A stretch of 64,000 nt of DNA from Methylophaga thiooxydans DMS010 (GCF_000156355.1 NZ_GG657895.1:85996-149995); one strand, 5' to 3'. Positions 36,919 through 45,498 are shown, numbered from the stretch's first letter. The notes: generated by a model from the letters alone, not told the origin. A program made the numbers and translations.

Positions 36919-36965
36919 CAACCACTACAACGCGAACAACCTATCTGCTAAGTTGTAGCGGTTGT
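36918..36965. repeat. Inverted repeat after the RecA-fold ATPase gene
   Basis: ACAACCACTACAAC (36918-36931) pairs with GTTGTAGCGGTTGT (36952-36965), 13 of 14 positions. Additional AACAACC/GGTTGTT copies lie inside and just beyond. There is no T tract. A regulator-binding dyad or 3'-protective hairpin is possible. Confidence 0.6.
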
Positions 36966-36993
36966 ATCGGTTGTTGATAAAAGGAACTTAAAA

Positions 36994-37314
36994 ATGAAAA
37001 AACTCGCTTTTTGTATCTATGCGCTACTACTTTCTTCATCAGTTTTTGCAGCCGATGACTCACTCTTCCAGCCATGGTGTGATGCTTTCACTGCTCAGGG
37101 TATGGTGAGTTTGGCAGCGAATCGCATTTATGGCAGCCCCAGTACATTGAATGATGAGCAGTATGAGTCGCGTAGTAACTGGGTAAATAATAGCTACCGA
37201 ATGGCAGCTGAGAGATTTGCAGCCCGTTCCGGGCAGAGTTTTGAAAAAGTAGATATGGATGCAATGTCAAACGGTTGGGTTCAACGGTGTCAGCTGAAAG
37301 ACCAAGTCCAATGA
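36994..37314 (+). CDS. Small exported phage protein, unknown function
   Basis: 106 residues. A clear Sec signal peptide (start MKKLAFCIYALLLSSSVFAAD, cleavage near FAA) is followed by a short soluble domain with two cysteines (PWCDAF, QRCQLK), likely disulphide-bonded in the periplasm. An AAAAGGAAC ribosome site precedes it. A periplasmic protein just before the lysis genes could act in host envelope modification, lysis timing or superinfection control. No family is recognised. Confidence 0.7.
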   Translation: MKKLAFCIYALLLSSSVFAADDSLFQPWCDAFTAQGMVSLAANRIYGSPSTLNDEQYESRSNWVNNSYRMAAERFAARSGQSFEKVDMDAMSNGWVQRCQLKDQVQ

Positions 37315-37427
37315 ATCTTATAGGTAAATTTCCAGCTTGGTTATAACTTCCAGCCAGTCTGAAAAAAATAACTCAAGATTGCCCAGACTTCTAAAACCTG
37401 CTTAACTAAATTGTAGTAACACCCCAG

Positions 37428-37457
37428 CGCCCTGAACTCATTCAGGGCGTTTTTGTT
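37428..37457 (+). terminator. Intrinsic terminator immediately before the endolysin
   Basis: CGCCCTGAA-CTCA-TTCAGGGCG forms a perfect 9-bp stem with a 4-base loop followed by TTTTTGTTT. It ends only 17 bases before the endolysin start, leaving no room for a promoter in between. The rest of the gap from 37315 is AT-rich and shows no other element. Confidence 0.9.
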
Positions 37458-37473
37458 TGTGCCAGAAAGCATC

Positions 37474-38028
37474 ATGCAACCCATGGACACAAACAAAACC
37501 TACCCAGAACTTTTCCTCAAAGCAGTCAATCATGTCTTGAAGATTGAAGGCGGCTATGTGGATGATCCAAACGATGCCGGTGGCGAAACCAACTACGGCA
37601 TCAGCAAGCGTCAATACCCCCATCTTAATATCAGACTGCTGACATTAGATGATGCCATTGCACTCTATTTCCGTGACTACTGGCAAGCCTATGGCTGTGG
37701 CGATTTGCCACCAGTCATTGGTTGTTTCTTGTTTGACTCGGTAGTAAACCACCGGCCCAAAACAGCAATCAAATTCCTTCAATGCGCTTATCGCGTGGAA
37801 GTAGATGGTGTGATCGGTGATGAAACGCTTGGCGCTATCAGACGTTTCGCTAATAACGAAGACTACCTTACTAACAAGCTCACTCTCAGCCTTGCCTATC
37901 GGGCTGACTTCTATCATGACCTCGCCGTTGAAAACCCATCACAAGAACGCTTCATTATGGGCTGGATGCGCCGTCTGTTTGTGTTGCAGCAATTTATCAA
38001 TACAGAGGTGACTCATGGAGCCGATTAG
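37474..38028 (+). CDS. Endolysin, glycoside hydrolase family 108
   Basis: 184 residues from the ATG at 37474; ATG 37483 is an alternative. The catalytic region VLKIEGGYVDDPNDAGGETN (glutamate in IEGGY) and NYGISKRQYP is typical of GH108/N-acetylmuramidase endolysins. A C-terminal peptidoglycan-binding part follows (VEVDGVIGDETLGAIRR). It cleaves host peptidoglycan at lysis. No signal sequence is present, so it depends on the holin encoded next, which it overlaps by 14 bases. Confidence 0.92.
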   Translation: MQPMDTNKTYPELFLKAVNHVLKIEGGYVDDPNDAGGETNYGISKRQYPHLNIRLLTLDDAIALYFRDYWQAYGCGDLPPVIGCFLFDSVVNHRPKTAIKFLQCAYRVEVDGVIGDETLGAIRRFANNEDYLTNKLTLSLAYRADFYHDLAVENPSQERFIMGWMRRLFVLQQFINTEVTHGAD

Positions 38029-38593
38029 CATTGCTTTAGGATTAGCGCAATTCGTGCCGGGGCTAACCCGGCTTTTAATGGGGGATAGGGCTGGTAACGT
38101 CGCTGATAAGGTTGTTAAAGCAGCCAATGCAGTAACGGGCGCAGGTAACGCTGATGAAGCCTTAGCCAAAATAAAGCATGATCCAGAGCTTCAACTAAAA
38201 CTGCAAAAAGAAATGAACGTTATCGTTCTCGCCGAACTAGAAGCCGAGAACAAGCAGTTGGCCACCATCAACGCCACCATGCGAACCGAGTACACCTCTG
38301 GCGATTCATTCGTCCGTCGCTGGAGACCTTTCTTCGGTTACACCATTGCCGTGACATGGTTTGTACAAATGTCTGCTTTGGGCATTGTGATCGTTATTTC
38401 ACCGAATGACGCTCCTGCTGTTATCAATGCCATGGTCAACCTATCTGGTATGTGGGCAATCGCGCTTGCTGTGCTGGGTGTCTCAGTGAAAAAGCGTTCT
38501 GATGATAAACAAGTGTCAGCCGGACAAACGCCACCTCCGGGCGTATTTCAGAATCTATCTACTCTTTTAAGCCGTAACAAGGAAAGTAAATAA
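38015..38593 (+). CDS. Holin (3TM holin-like family)
   Basis: 192 residues. A soluble helical N-terminus with LKLQKEMNVIVLAELEAENK is followed by WRPFFGYTIAVTWFVQMSAL and a second membrane helix near MWAIALAVLGVSV. This is the pattern of the GTA/Mu-like 3TM holin family. It would permeabilise the inner membrane for the endolysin. It directly follows and overlaps the endolysin gene. Confidence 0.8.
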   Translation: MEPISIALGLAQFVPGLTRLLMGDRAGNVADKVVKAANAVTGAGNADEALAKIKHDPELQLKLQKEMNVIVLAELEAENKQLATINATMRTEYTSGDSFVRRWRPFFGYTIAVTWFVQMSALGIVIVISPNDAPAVINAMVNLSGMWAIALAVLGVSVKKRSDDKQVSAGQTPPPGVFQNLSTLLSRNKESK

Positions 38594-38595
38594 GC

Positions 38596-38823
38596 ATGGT
38601 GGACGTGTTCGACCGCGCCCAGGAGCGCGAACAAAAAGACAGGGATATCGCGATTCAGACGGTGCTTCGAAGTAGCAGAGAAACAGAACAACCTGATGAA
38701 GAAAACGGTATTCGCTATTGCTTGGATTGTGGTGAGCCGATTCCAAATAAAAGACTGGAAGCAAGACCAGACGCGGTGCGCTGTGTGGACTGTCAAAACA
38801 TTAAGGCTAAGCGGGAGCGATAA
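38596..38823 (+). CDS. DksA/TraR-type C4 zinc-finger protein
   Basis: 75 residues. The zinc finger YCLDCGEPIP ... RCVDCQNIKAKRER has the CxxC-x(17-18)-CxxC spacing of TraR/DksA. TraR-like phage proteins bind RNA polymerase in the secondary channel and change promoter use without ppGpp. The acidic N-terminal helix (VFDRAQEREQKDRDIAIQ) fits. It lies between holin and DUF2730 genes as in many Mu-like phages. Confidence 0.9.
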   Translation: MVDVFDRAQEREQKDRDIAIQTVLRSSRETEQPDEENGIRYCLDCGEPIPNKRLEARPDAVRCVDCQNIKAKRER

Positions 38824-39159
38824 ATGGAATTAGATTACACCGCATACAGGTTTTGGTTTGATGTGTTTCTGGCTTTTTTGTTTGCAGGTAATTGGGTTTA
38901 CACCTGGCTAATCAATCGCCATCGCGTGAATAAAACAGAGATTAAAGAAGTGAGCCAGCAGATAGTTAAAGTAGTTAGCCGAATGGATATCGTTGAAGAG
39001 CGAATGAATGGTGCACCAACGCATACCGACCTTAGCAATATCTACAATCGCATGAATGGAATGAGTGAAAACATCAGCGAAATGACTGGCTCTTTGAAAG
39101 CCATGACAACCCAGCTAACGCTAATCAATGACTATCTGTTACGAGGAGATAAGCGGTGA
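38824..39159 (+). CDS. DUF2730 membrane protein (Mu gp25-like)
   Basis: 111 residues. An N-terminal membrane helix (YRFWFDVFLAFLFAGNWVYT) is followed by a helical coiled-coil domain. This matches the DUF2730 family at the position of Mu gp25. The function is unknown; a lysis or spanin-like role has been proposed for such proteins only by position. It overlaps the next gene by 4 bases. Confidence 0.82.
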   Translation: MELDYTAYRFWFDVFLAFLFAGNWVYTWLINRHRVNKTEIKEVSQQIVKVVSRMDIVEERMNGAPTHTDLSNIYNRMNGMSENISEMTGSLKAMTTQLTLINDYLLRGDKR

Positions 39160-39446
39160 GCTTTAATCAAATACTCACAGAATCTATTCGTCTTGCCTTA
39201 TTGCAGGCATTGGAGCAAGACCCTGGCTACTCGCATAACGAAAACATCTTGCAAATGATTTTGGCCAGTGTTGGTCATGATGTGTCTGCTGATCGTGTTC
39301 GTACCGAATTGCGCTGGCTGGAAGAGCAAGGTCTGCTGGCGATTACAACGGTTGGTGAATTGTTGATTGCCAAGGTGACTCAGCGTGGCGTCGATGTTGC
39401 GCTGGGGCGGAGCCGAATTGATGGTATTGGGAGAGCGCGACCATGA
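39156..39446 (+). CDS. Mu gp26-like winged-helix protein
   Basis: 96 residues with an ArsR-like winged-helix pattern: LALLQALEQDPGYSHNENIL, RVRTELRWLEEQGLLAI and a beta-wing near VGELLIAKVTQRGVDVALG. This family lies between gp25 and gp27 in Mu-like phages. Its role is unknown. The stop overlaps the next ATG (ATGA). Confidence 0.82.
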   Translation: MSFNQILTESIRLALLQALEQDPGYSHNENILQMILASVGHDVSADRVRTELRWLEEQGLLAITTVGELLIAKVTQRGVDVALGRSRIDGIGRARP

Positions 39447-39616
39447 TTAGAAAATTAAAGAACTGGCTGTTACAGCAAGATATAAAGAGCTTCGGCAAAG
39501 AAGTGTTAAAGAGTGTGGTTATTTTTTGCTACATCATTGCCGCTGGTTATTTCTTTGGTGTTGGGATGTCACATTCTTATTCACCCATCACCATCAGCGT
39601 AGAGACGACTGAATAA
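39443..39616 (+). CDS. Small single-pass membrane protein
   Basis: 57 residues, start MIRKLKNWLLQQDIKSF, one membrane helix (VVIFCYIIAAGYFFGVGM, about 25-42) and a short outer tail. It overlaps its neighbours exactly (ATGA at the start, TAATG at the stop), which supports translation. The N-in orientation and size would suit a lysis accessory or spanin-like role; no family is recognised. Confidence 0.7.
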   Translation: MIRKLKNWLLQQDIKSFGKEVLKSVVIFCYIIAAGYFFGVGMSHSYSPITISVETTE

Positions 39617-40164
39617 TGGCTCGCGCCTCATCCATTGAGCAATTGCCAGCCGATATTCTGGAGCAGCTGCAAACCCTGTTGCGAGATCCGCGAGTCTCAC
39701 AACTGGATGCCACAGCACAAATCAATGCCATCCTTGAACAGCTCGGCACTGATGATCGCGTCAGCAAGTCTGCGGTCAATCGATATGCCGTCAAGATGAA
39801 AGATGTCGGAGCCAAACTACAGCAATCACGCGAACTGGCCAGCATGTGGATCGGCAAGCTGGGCGCTGCACCGCAAGGCCAGGTTGGTAAGTTAGTCAAT
39901 GAAATCATCCGCACGATGGCGTTTGATTCAGCAATGCATATGGCTGAAGGTGATACCCCTGTAGAGCCAAAAATGCTGGCTCAATTGGCACTCGCTGTTC
40001 AGCGACTGGAGTCAGCGGCCAATATGAATGAAGAGCGAGAGAAAGCCATCAGAGCCGAAGCCGCTAACGAAGCTGCAGCGACAGCTGAAAAGTCTATGGT
40101 CAGCCAAGGCATGAGCCAAAAAGCAATTGATTCAATCAAGACAGAAATACTGGGGCTGGGTTAA
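39616..40164 (+). CDS. Small terminase-like protein (Mu gp27, DUF3486)
   Basis: 182 residues. The DUF3486 pattern (MARASSIEQLPADILEQLQT, VSKSAVNRYAVKMKDVGAKL, MAFDSAMHMAEG) is clear. Mu gp27 precedes the large terminase and is regarded as the small subunit in packaging, binding the phage pac region. The next gene starts 3 bases later. Confidence 0.88.
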   Translation: MARASSIEQLPADILEQLQTLLRDPRVSQLDATAQINAILEQLGTDDRVSKSAVNRYAVKMKDVGAKLQQSRELASMWIGKLGAAPQGQVGKLVNEIIRTMAFDSAMHMAEGDTPVEPKMLAQLALAVQRLESAANMNEEREKAIRAEAANEAAATAEKSMVSQGMSQKAIDSIKTEILGLG

Positions 40165-40167
40165 GCG

Positions 40168-41694
40168 ATGGGCGCTGCTTTAGCCATATACAAAGATTAC
40201 GATCCGAATGATGTCCTGCTGCCATATCAAAAGAACTGGATGGCAGATGACAGTATTCTTAAGCTTGCTGAAAAGTCACGACGTACAGGTTTAACTTGGG
40301 CTGAAGCAGCCGATCAAGTATTAGCCGCCTCATCGTCAAAGGCTGCGGGCGGTACCAACTGCTACTACGTTGGTTCTAATAAAGAGATGGCCGTAGAGTT
40401 TATTGATGCTTGTTCGATGTGGGCTAAGTCATTCAATAAGGCTGCCTCAGCCATTGAAGAGGAAATCTTTGAAGATGAAGACAAAGATATTCTCACCTTC
40501 ACTATTCGCTTTGCCAGCGGCTTTAAGATTCAGGCACTCAGCTCACGACCCAGCAATATGCGTGGTCGTCAGGGTAATGTCTGCATTGATGAGGCGGCAT
40601 TCCATGATGCACTTGATGAGCTTTTAAAAGCTGCGTTAGCTCTGACGATGTGGGGCAGCAAAATTCGAATCATCTCTACGCATAATGGCGTAGAAAACCT
40701 GTTCAATGAACTCATCGAAGACAGTCGATCTGGAAAAAAAGATTACAGCGTTCATCGAATCACACTGGATGATGCGTGTGAAATGGGTCTCTATAAACGC
40801 ATCTGCCAAATTCAGAAAATTCAATGGACACAAGAAGGCGAAGACGAATGGAAAGCTGGGCTTCGTAAAAATACTGCCAGTACCGAAGATGCCGAAGAAG
40901 AATATGACTGCGTCCCCAAACAAGGCGGTGGCACCTATATCAGCCGCGCCCTACGTGAGTCCCGCATGCATGATGTGCCGGTGCTGCGCTATTCCGGTAC
41001 CGCCGAGTTCAACCTGTGGCCAGAGCATCTTCGCCAGGCAGAAATGCTGGCCTGGTGTGAGGTTAATTTAAAGCCGCTTTTAGACCAGTTAAATCCCAAT
41101 TTACGCCACGTTTTAGGCGAAGATTTTGGTCGCTCCGGTGACTTAACCGTGCTGACACCGATGACCATCAGTCAGCAGCTCAGGCGCGTAGTGCCATTTA
41201 TGGTTGAACTGCACAACGTGCCGTTCAAGCAGCAAGAGCAGGTGCTGTTTTATATCTGTGATCGTTTGCCTCGATTCAGTGCGGCCAAGCTGGATGCCCG
41301 TGGTAATGGTCAGTATCTGGCAGAGCAAGCCAAGTACCGCTATGGCGTCAATGTGGTCGAAGAAGTGATGCTTAGCCAAAGCTGGTACCTGGATAATATG
41401 CCCAAGTTCAAAGCTGCGTTTGAGGACGACACCATTCTTATCCCGCGTGATGCCGATGTCGCAGACGATATCGGTGCGCTGCAAGTGATTAAAGGTGTAC
41501 CGAAATTGCCCGATGGTAAAACCGATGCTGCCAAAAGCCGACACGGTGACGCAGCGATTAGTTTGGTCATGGCGCATGCTGCCAGCTTTGATTTGGCTTC
41601 ACCGATTGAGTGGACAGCAGCCCCCAGCAAAACCGAACGCGACAACCCCGACAACGACTACAGCAGCCTGATGCAAAAAGGCGGTGGATGGTAA
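40168..41694 (+). CDS. Large terminase subunit (Mu gp28-like)
   Basis: 508 residues. The ATPase part has the variant Walker A EKSRRTGLTWAEA and Walker B GNVCIDEAAFHD. The C-terminal RNase H-like nuclease contains LGEDFGRSGDLT and a late acidic segment KSRHGDAAISLVMA. It packages DNA headful-wise from the integrated prophage, so Mu-type phages carry host DNA at the ends. It directly precedes the portal gene. Confidence 0.93.
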   Translation: MGAALAIYKDYDPNDVLLPYQKNWMADDSILKLAEKSRRTGLTWAEAADQVLAASSSKAAGGTNCYYVGSNKEMAVEFIDACSMWAKSFNKAASAIEEEIFEDEDKDILTFTIRFASGFKIQALSSRPSNMRGRQGNVCIDEAAFHDALDELLKAALALTMWGSKIRIISTHNGVENLFNELIEDSRSGKKDYSVHRITLDDACEMGLYKRICQIQKIQWTQEGEDEWKAGLRKNTASTEDAEEEYDCVPKQGGGTYISRALRESRMHDVPVLRYSGTAEFNLWPEHLRQAEMLAWCEVNLKPLLDQLNPNLRHVLGEDFGRSGDLTVLTPMTISQQLRRVVPFMVELHNVPFKQQEQVLFYICDRLPRFSAAKLDARGNGQYLAEQAKYRYGVNVVEEVMLSQSWYLDNMPKFKAAFEDDTILIPRDADVADDIGALQVIKGVPKLPDGKTDAAKSRHGDAAISLVMAHAASFDLASPIEWTAAPSKTERDNPDNDYSSLMQKGGGW

Positions 41695-43262
41695 CAATGG
41701 AACAAGTAAGAACAAGTCAAATCGTAGATGCCGCTGGTAAGCCAGTACAGGTGCGAGAAGCACTGAGTGAAGAGCAAACATCCAAGCTCGGCTTTATCAG
41801 TAAAGAGTTTGAGAACCATCCTTCAGGTGGTTTAACACCACGCAAGTTAGCCAGCATTCTGCAAGCAGCTGAACAAGGCAATCTGGTCGAACAGGCCGAC
41901 CTGTTTGAAGATATGGAAGAAAAAGATGCCCATGTCTTTGCGGAAATGAGTAAGCGAAAACGGGCGTTGATGGGTGTCGATTGGGATGTGGTCGCACCGC
42001 GTAATGCCGATAAAAAAGAAGAAGCGCTTGCCGAAGAGGTCAAAGAGTGGCTGCTTGACATGGAAGACTTCGAAGATCACCTTTTCGATATCGGTGATGC
42101 GATTGGCAAAGGCTATTCGATGCTGGAACTCGGTTGGCATAAGCTGGGTAAAACGCTGTTACCAACGCTAGAGCATCAATCAGCACGCCTATTTACCATC
42201 GATGAAAATGATCGCAAAAAGATTCTGCTGCGTAACAGTGGTGGCAGAGGTGATGAATTGTGGCCGTTTGGCTGGGTAACGCATGTTCATAAAGCCAAGT
42301 CTGGCAGCATTGCCCGTGGCGGTTTGCATCGTATCCTCGCATGGCCATACCTGTTTAAAAACTACAGCATTCGGGATCTGGCCGAGTTTCTGGAAGTCTA
42401 TGGCATACCAATGCGACTCGGCACTTACCCCAGCGGTGCCAGTGATGAAGAAAAAAATACCTTGCTTCGCGCCGTCATTGGTATCGGCCACAGTGCTGCA
42501 GGCATCATGCCCGATGGTATGGATGTCGATTTTAAAGAGGCCGCCAAGGGAGCCAGCGACCCATACCAGTTTATGATCAACTGGTGCGAGTCGGTTCAGT
42601 CTAAAGCGATTCTCGGTGGCACCTTAACCAGTACGGCACAAAATACCGGTCTGGGTTCTAACCTGGGTGATATCCATAATGAAGTGCGTCATGATCTGCT
42701 GGTCAGTGACGTGCGGCAAATTGCTGGCACCTTAAACCGTGACCTACTTTGGCCAATGGTTGCACTCAATATTCCCGGTGCCGATCCACGCCGTGGCCCA
42801 CGTATCAAGTTCATCTCTGAGGAAGGTGAAGAACTTAACGAACGCGCCGAACGCGATAAGCTTTTGTTCGATATGGGCTACCGGCTTAACCAAGAAAAAC
42901 TGACGGAGATCTATGGTGAAGGCTATGAACCGGTTCCAACTAACACCCCTGAACAAAATGATGCTGCACGCCCGAATGCCGCCGCTACCGCTGCAGCCAA
43001 AGCCGGTGATAATGAAACAGAGTTAGATGGTGTTGTGAATCAACTGGCAACACAAGCACAGTCACCGTTAGACGACCTTTATAACCGTATTAAATCCTTA
43101 TTAGAGGAAGTGGATGATAACGGTGGCACGCTAGAAGACTTTCAGGATCGCCTGGTCGAAGCATTCGGTTTTCTTGACCCGGAAGAACTTGCTGACGTGA
43201 TTCAAATGGCGCTGGCCACCGCTGAGCTGGCTGGGCGTTATGAGGTGTCTGAAAATGACTGA
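41688..43262 (+). CDS. Portal protein (Mu gp29-like, DUF935)
   Basis: 524 residues from the ATG at 41688 (MVTMEQVRTS), which overlaps the terminase stop; 41697 is an alternative start. The DUF935 hallmarks include MEEKDAHVFAEMSKRKRALM, GWHKLGKTLLPTLEHQSARL and GGTLTSTAQNTGLGSN. The portal forms the DNA entry vertex of the capsid. The C-terminus is acidic and disordered-looking. Confidence 0.93.
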   Translation: MVTMEQVRTSQIVDAAGKPVQVREALSEEQTSKLGFISKEFENHPSGGLTPRKLASILQAAEQGNLVEQADLFEDMEEKDAHVFAEMSKRKRALMGVDWDVVAPRNADKKEEALAEEVKEWLLDMEDFEDHLFDIGDAIGKGYSMLELGWHKLGKTLLPTLEHQSARLFTIDENDRKKILLRNSGGRGDELWPFGWVTHVHKAKSGSIARGGLHRILAWPYLFKNYSIRDLAEFLEVYGIPMRLGTYPSGASDEEKNTLLRAVIGIGHSAAGIMPDGMDVDFKEAAKGASDPYQFMINWCESVQSKAILGGTLTSTAQNTGLGSNLGDIHNEVRHDLLVSDVRQIAGTLNRDLLWPMVALNIPGADPRRGPRIKFISEEGEELNERAERDKLLFDMGYRLNQEKLTEIYGEGYEPVPTNTPEQNDAARPNAAATAAAKAGDNETELDGVVNQLATQAQSPLDDLYNRIKSLLEEVDDNGGTLEDFQDRLVEAFGFLDPEELADVIQMALATAELAGRYEVSEND

Positions 43263-43551
43263 AATAGAAAATGAAATTCAAAAGAAAGAACTTAACGCTC
43301 CAAGGTTAACTCCAGATATGCTTCAGGCTGTAATCAAGTCAGAGCAGTATCACGTATTTGAAGGAAGCCAATTAACTGTCTGCTGCTTAACTTTACAAAA
43401 TGGCTTTACTGTAACAGGTGAATCAGCTTGCGCTAGTCCAGAAAACTTCGACGCTGAAATAGGTGAGAAGATAGCCTATGAGAATGCCAAAAATAAAATC
43501 TGGCAACTGGAAGGTTATCTGCTGAAGCAAAAATTGCATGAAGCTGGCTAA
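43255..43551 (+). CDS. Phage Gp49/66-family small protein
   Basis: 98 residues from the ATG at 43255, overlapping the portal stop. The family core is easily seen: QYHVFEGSQLTVCCLTLQNG, FTVTGESACASPENFD and IAYENAKNKIWQLEGYLL. It is widespread in phages, often in replication or head regions, and of unknown function. Its insertion between portal and MuF is not part of the Mu gene set. Confidence 0.88.
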   Translation: MTEIENEIQKKELNAPRLTPDMLQAVIKSEQYHVFEGSQLTVCCLTLQNGFTVTGESACASPENFDAEIGEKIAYENAKNKIWQLEGYLLKQKLHEAG

Positions 43552-44769
43552 ATGAACATCAATTACGGCTCCATGCCTTTCAATAAAGCGGTTGATGCGT
43601 TTCGTGACAAGCTGAACCTGCCGACGGCATCCTGGACAGATATCTATGAGGGCCAGCATGCCCGTGCCTTTGTCATTGCCGGGGCGATGAAAGAAGACCT
43701 GCTTAACGATTTTCGTTCATCAATGGACAAAGTGATTACTGAAGGCATGAGCCTGAAGGACTTTCGCAAAGACTTTGATCAGATAGTCAGCAAGCACGGC
43801 TGGGGCTATAACGGTGGTCGCAACTGGCGCAGCCGGGTTATCTACGAGACCAATCTGTATCAAAGCCATAACGCTGGTCGATATGCCCAGATGCAGCAAG
43901 TCAAACACACTCGACCATTCTGGCAGTACATACACAATGATGCTGTCGAGCATCCACGGCCAGAGCATGTAGCCTGGGACGGATTAATCCTTGATGCCGA
44001 CGACCCATTCTGGCAGACCCATTACCCCCAGAACGGCTGGGGTTGCAAGTGTCGGGTCAGAACACTCAGCAAACGCGATATGGATAAGCTCGGTAAAACT
44101 GGCCCGGATAACGCTCCTGCAGTAGAACTGGAAGATAAAGTGGTCGGTGTCCGAGGCCCGTCGCCTCGTACCGTAAGCGTACCCAAAGGTGTTGATCCGG
44201 GCTTCGCCTATAATCCAGGCAGAGCCGCTTTTGGTGAGCAGCTGGCTGATGATGTGATGGCGCAATACACAAAAACACGCACTCAGTGGACAACGCTCAC
44301 ACCACAAGGCTGGGCTGAAGCTGGCAGAGAACAACAGATACCTTTCACCAAGTCGCCGGTGAAGTTGGGATCACGCTTAAATAAAAAAGCAGAAGTATAT
44401 GAGCAGCTGCAAAAACAAGTGGGTGAAGAGAAACTCTACACCCCCGGAGGCTTACCGTTTCTGCTCAACAGCAAGGCATTATCAGAACATATTGATCCCG
44501 CCCGTGCTGAGTTCCTGCCGTTACTGGACGACTTGCTGACCAATCCTTATGAAGTCTGGTTATCGTTCCAGCAACACAACGGCACTGGCAAAGTGGTGCT
44601 GCGCTCTCGCATTGTCAAAGCCTACGATATCGGTAAAGGCCGGTACCTGGTCGCGGTGGCCAATGTGAGAAAGGGGTTACTGGAAAGCTGGACGTTTATC
44701 CCGACATCACGCCGTAATTACCTGAACAGTCAGCGTAAGGGGTATCTGGTGTATGGGGATGAAGAATGA
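43552..44769 (+). CDS. F: MuF head morphogenesis protein with C-terminal PBECR-type nuclease domain
   Basis: 405 residues. The N-terminal 190 residues are the MuF (gp30) minor-head domain, with WRSRVIYETNLYQSHNAGRY and HYPQNGWGCKCRVRTLS. After a linker, the last 100 residues (YEVWLSFQQHNGTGKVVLRS, DIGKGRYLVAVANVRKGLLE, SWTFIPTSRRNYLNSQRKG) resemble the phage Barnase-EndoU-ColicinE5/D-RelE-like nuclease superfamily. Such MuF fusions are thought to carry an effector in the capsid that may be injected with DNA. The nuclease activity is inferred; no immunity gene is visible next to it. Confidence 0.88.
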   Translation: MNINYGSMPFNKAVDAFRDKLNLPTASWTDIYEGQHARAFVIAGAMKEDLLNDFRSSMDKVITEGMSLKDFRKDFDQIVSKHGWGYNGGRNWRSRVIYETNLYQSHNAGRYAQMQQVKHTRPFWQYIHNDAVEHPRPEHVAWDGLILDADDPFWQTHYPQNGWGCKCRVRTLSKRDMDKLGKTGPDNAPAVELEDKVVGVRGPSPRTVSVPKGVDPGFAYNPGRAAFGEQLADDVMAQYTKTRTQWTTLTPQGWAEAGREQQIPFTKSPVKLGSRLNKKAEVYEQLQKQVGEEKLYTPGGLPFLLNSKALSEHIDPARAEFLPLLDDLLTNPYEVWLSFQQHNGTGKVVLRSRIVKAYDIGKGRYLVAVANVRKGLLESWTFIPTSRRNYLNSQRKGYLVYGDEE

Positions 44770-44865
44770 TGGGGCCACTTTTCCTGACGCACCAGGTTGG
44801 CGGGTTTTTGATGCTATGGGCGTACGCGCCAGCATCGCAACCGATAAACATAGTATAGGTGAATA

Positions 44866-45315
44866 ATGGCAGGCGCATCAATCAGTATCGACTATAGCTT
44901 CCCGGATAAAGCCATCGCCGCCCGGCTACGCGCCCTGGTCGATGCCGGTGAAGACTTGGAACCCGCCTTTATCGATATCGGTGAAGGTTTACTTAACAGC
45001 ACCCATGATCGATGGGATCAGCAAGTCGATCCTGAAAGTAACCCATGGGAGCCACTCGATCCGAAATATCAGGCACGTAAAAAGAAAAACGCCGACAAGG
45101 TGCTGGTGCTAGAAGGATTCATGCGTGACACGCTAGCCTATAACACCAGCAGCCAGAGTATGGAAATGGGTACCAACCTTATCCAGGGCGCGACCCATCA
45201 GTTCGGTGATGAAGACCGAGGTATTCCCGCCAGGCCCTACTTGGGTGTGTCAGAAGACGATGAACAAATGATAATTGATACCCTTTACGAACACTTTCAA
45301 GATGCACTACGTTGA
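44866..45315 (+). CDS. G: Phage virion morphogenesis protein (Mu gpG)
   Basis: 149 residues, matching the gpG/tail-completion family: STHDRWDQQVDPESNPWEPL near residue 44, then LEGFMRDTLAYNTSS and IPARPYLGVSEDDEQ. It helps complete head-tail joining. In Mu it is the last gene before the central gyrase site. The 96 bases before it hold a short overlapping ORF (44766-44858) of doubtful reality. Confidence 0.88.
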   Translation: MAGASISIDYSFPDKAIAARLRALVDAGEDLEPAFIDIGEGLLNSTHDRWDQQVDPESNPWEPLDPKYQARKKKNADKVLVLEGFMRDTLAYNTSSQSMEMGTNLIQGATHQFGDEDRGIPARPYLGVSEDDEQMIIDTLYEHFQDALR

Positions 45316-45440
45316 ATCTCTGTGTGCCGTTCTAAGCTGTTTTAACTGTTGATGTGCGGTCAGTATTGGAATATAAAAGTATTAAACGATTGTGCGGGAA
45401 TTTAAACGGGGTTAAGCGGTCTTTAATAGTGTTGCTATTG
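45316..45440. promoter_or_regulatory. Candidate central strong gyrase site (phased 10-bp repeats)
   Basis: From 45326 the sequence falls into 10-base units: GCCGTTCTAA, GCTGTTTTAA, CTGTTGATGT, GCGGTCAGTA, TTGGAATATA, AAAGTATTAA, ACGATTGTGC, GGGAATTTAA, ACGGGGTTAA, GCGGTCTTTA. A GC-rich step and a TAA-like step recur once per helical turn for about 100 bp. Mu's strong gyrase site lies at the same place, between G and I near the genome midpoint. Similarity to the left-end repeats (26251-26290) is visible. Confidence 0.5.
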
Positions 45441-45498
45441 CTTGGATATGTAAAACTGTGACAATATGCCTTATTATGGATAACTACTAATAGGGAGT

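Noticed and set aside
44766..44858. 30-codon ORF between MuF and gpG
   Set aside because: It starts in the MuF stop with an upstream purine run, but has no protein-like pattern; too short to support.
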